This document shows, one piece after another, positions 62,912 through 64,000 of a stretch of DNA of 64,000 nucleotides (position 1 is the first letter of the stretch; each line of letters starts with the position of its first letter). Made by a program: the position numbers and the translations under genes. The notes beneath the pieces are model-generated. The model was not told the DNA's origin and did not search any database. It saw nothing but the letters and a program-made list of their open reading frames with translations. The DNA is from Arsenicibacter rosenii (GTDB taxonomy: Bacteria > Bacteroidota > Bacteroidia > Cytophagales > Spirosomataceae): NCBI RefSeq assembly GCF_001870735.1, contig NZ_MORL01000005.1, positions 362,033 to 426,032 of the forward strand, given 5' to 3'.

Positions 62912-62992
62912 ATAAACATGTTTTCTGGACATGTTTATTGAATGTACATGAAGCTGAGACGTATCGATGCAAGAGGAGTTTCATAAACATGT
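62912..62992. promoter_or_regulatory. Inverted and direct copies of ATAAACATGT
   Basis: In the 418-base gap between 62773 and 63190, ATAAACATGT (62912-62921) and its inverse ACATGTTTAT (62929-62938) form a 10-bp palindrome with a 7-base spacer, and a third copy in direct orientation lies at 62983-62992. They resemble operator sites for a dimeric regulator. Apart from these and a TATCAAAA pair (62799-62817) I see no gene in this gap. Confidence 0.5.
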
Positions 62993-63190
62993 CTATTCTT
63001 GCCAAATAGCAGTTTGGACAACAGGTAAAGGAGATGGGCTCTTGTGAGTAGAAAGTTTGTATCTAGTTATAGGCTTGATTCTTGAAGGATGTGGTAATTG
63101 AGCTTGTACTGTTTTGGGAATCCTAGATTAATCGTGTAGTTTGTGCGAAACAAGTTTACTACAATATGCTCCGCACAAAACGAAAAGATC

Positions 63191-64000
63191 TTACAAGATA
63201 CTGGAAATCAATTCTATATGATGTTTCATGGACATTTTTTTAACAGGTCCTAGATTAGGGAAATGTTGACGCGCATGTAAATATTCAAATTCGCGTATCC
63301 CTAATGTTTGAGATGCCATTCCGCGCGAATTGACAAAGTTGATGAGATGAGATAAGGCTTCGCTAAACTTACCTGCAATGTTCGCTCGAGTTCGGGAGTT
63401 AACATCTGATAAAAAATGGGCGACATGCAAATCCTCACCATCTAAGTAAGTTAAGTGTATTGCAATAACTGACGGTATCCCCCCCTTGTCTGTGTAATCA
63501 TCACCAATGGTCAAAAAATCTCCAAAACCTTGGAAGTTGAGATCATCATACACATTGTGAAGATCAGAAAACATGTCAGTTTCGCTGTAATCTGCATTAG
63601 TGTTTTCTTTTGAAAATCCATCCCTCAATAGTACTTTAGGGATGGACGTGAAGATGGCGCGGTAAGCTGCACTGGTTTTGTTTTCATGGAATACATTATA
63701 AACTATATTAGAGGAATTACTAATAAGGCTCTTTAATGCAGTTGTATCCCTGAAGTGACCCTTGTGAATAAATACTTTCGTATGATCTGGGTACTGTTGG
63801 AGGTATTCGTCAATCTCTTCAACCGTTGTGATTGAGGTTATGATTATCCCTAAATGATAGTTTGTGTACCCATTGAGTGAACTGTCGATGAGTTGATGAC
63901 TAATAAAGTGTCCACCTGATGGGCCTTGTAGGTCACCTACTGTAGGATTAATAATGAGAATAAACGGGATATTGGGGTGGTCCTGTTTGGCCGGACACTT
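63191..64000 (-). CDS. sce7725-family protein, 5' end cut by the window edge
   Basis: The minus-strand frame is open from the right edge (64000) to the stop at 63191, 269 residues visible, without the start. It matches sce7725-family proteins by pattern: an N-terminal INPTVGDLQGPSGGHF block, the middle LLRDGFSKENTNADY, then FGDFLTIGDDYTDKGG, AIHLTYLDGEDLHVAHFLSD and a C-terminal LGPVKKMSMKHHIELISSIL. The family is of unknown function and is often found beside an sce7726 gene; a partner, if present, would be beyond the edge. It may be cargo of the element. Confidence 0.75.
   Translation of the reverse strand, partial: KCPAKQDHPNIPFILIINPTVGDLQGPSGGHFISHQLIDSSLNGYTNYHLGIIITSITTVEEIDEYLQQYPDHTKVFIHKGHFRDTTALKSLISNSSNIVYNVFHENKTSAAYRAIFTSIPKVLLRDGFSKENTNADYSETDMFSDLHNVYDDLNFQGFGDFLTIGDDYTDKGGIPSVIAIHLTYLDGEDLHVAHFLSDVNSRTRANIAGKFSEALSHLINFVNSRGMASQTLGIREFEYLHARQHFPNLGPVKKMSMKHHIELISSIL

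Larger units (their letters stand above)
47192..64000. mobile_element. Integrated phage-like or satellite element (right boundary not seen)
   Basis: The element begins at the tRNA-Val fragment and integrase and contains excisionase-like, primase-helicase, small terminase, tail chaperone and tape measure genes. Its genes run on the plus strand from 47382 to 62104 and then flip strand. The first cargo genes are more A/T-rich than the chromosome. No large terminase, portal, capsid or baseplate genes are visible. TGTACA repeat pairs occur near both 47360 and 62596. The right junction should restore an intact tRNA-Val, and none is seen before the window ends. Confidence 0.7.

Overview
The window comes from a member of the Bacteroidota, most likely a Cytophagales bacterium of the Spirosoma/Spirosomaceae type. 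This is inferred from CarboxypepD_reg-type TonB receptors, a BT4734/VirE primase protein, Bacteroidota-type promoters (TTG, a 19-20 nt spacer, then TAnnTTTG) and the style of the predicted proteins. No 16S gene is present, so the genus is inference.

Region 1 (1-10.8 kb, minus strand) is the translation core. fusA and rpsJ come first, followed by rplC-D-W-B, rpsS, rplV, rpsC, rplP, rpmC, rpsQ, rplN-X-E, rpsN, rpsH and rplF, continuing past the left edge. rpsL and rpsG are not next to fusA. Between rpsJ and rplC lies a 400-base gap with an rpsJ terminator, a promoter-to-terminator unit of about 147 nt that looks like a small structured RNA or attenuated leader, and a second promoter for rplC. 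S3 carries a disordered Arg/Gly-rich tail.

Region 2 (10.9-39 kb, almost all minus strand) is an envelope, metal and redox island. It has three pairs of a di-heme MauG/MbnH-like peroxidase lipoprotein and an MbnP-like partner. One of these peroxidases is fused to a C-terminal domain resembling the DUF3347 metal-binding family. Around them lie two TonB-dependent receptors, a SCO copper chaperone, three paralogous small proteins sharing a Cys-rich CYLAKRL motif, two DJ-1/PfpI proteins (one with a Cys-rich heavy-metal-binding-like N-terminus, one with tandem domains), two PepSY-TM proteins, and a cytochrome bd-like pair in which both subunits carry a heme c motif. Several very small membrane-protein ORFs sit beside these genes. 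The likely shared theme is copper or iron acquisition and periplasmic redox chemistry; this is inference from families and neighbourhood.

Region 3 (39-47.1 kb) is ordinary chromosome: an M14 metallopeptidase, TonB C-terminal-domain proteins, a lipoprotein and an Ate/Bpt-like aminoacyl-tRNA protein transferase.

Region 4 (47.19 kb to at least 62.6 kb, probably beyond the right edge) is an integrated phage-like or satellite element. It starts at the 3' fragment of a tRNA-Val gene followed by a tyrosine integrase. It carries an excisionase-like protein, a BT4734/VirE primase-helicase, an iteron cluster (eight copies of TGTCACCA), a small terminase, a truncated IS481-type HTH protein, an array of seven short hairpins with compensatory base changes, a tail assembly chaperone with an apparent -1 frameshift on a T9 run, and a tape measure protein. 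No large terminase, portal or capsid gene is visible. The right end holds a frame-disrupted gene for a ubiquitin-like protein resembling eukaryotic Hub1/UBL5 and a partial sce7725-family gene. The hairpin array and the Ubl/sce7725 end are the best candidates for undescribed biology.
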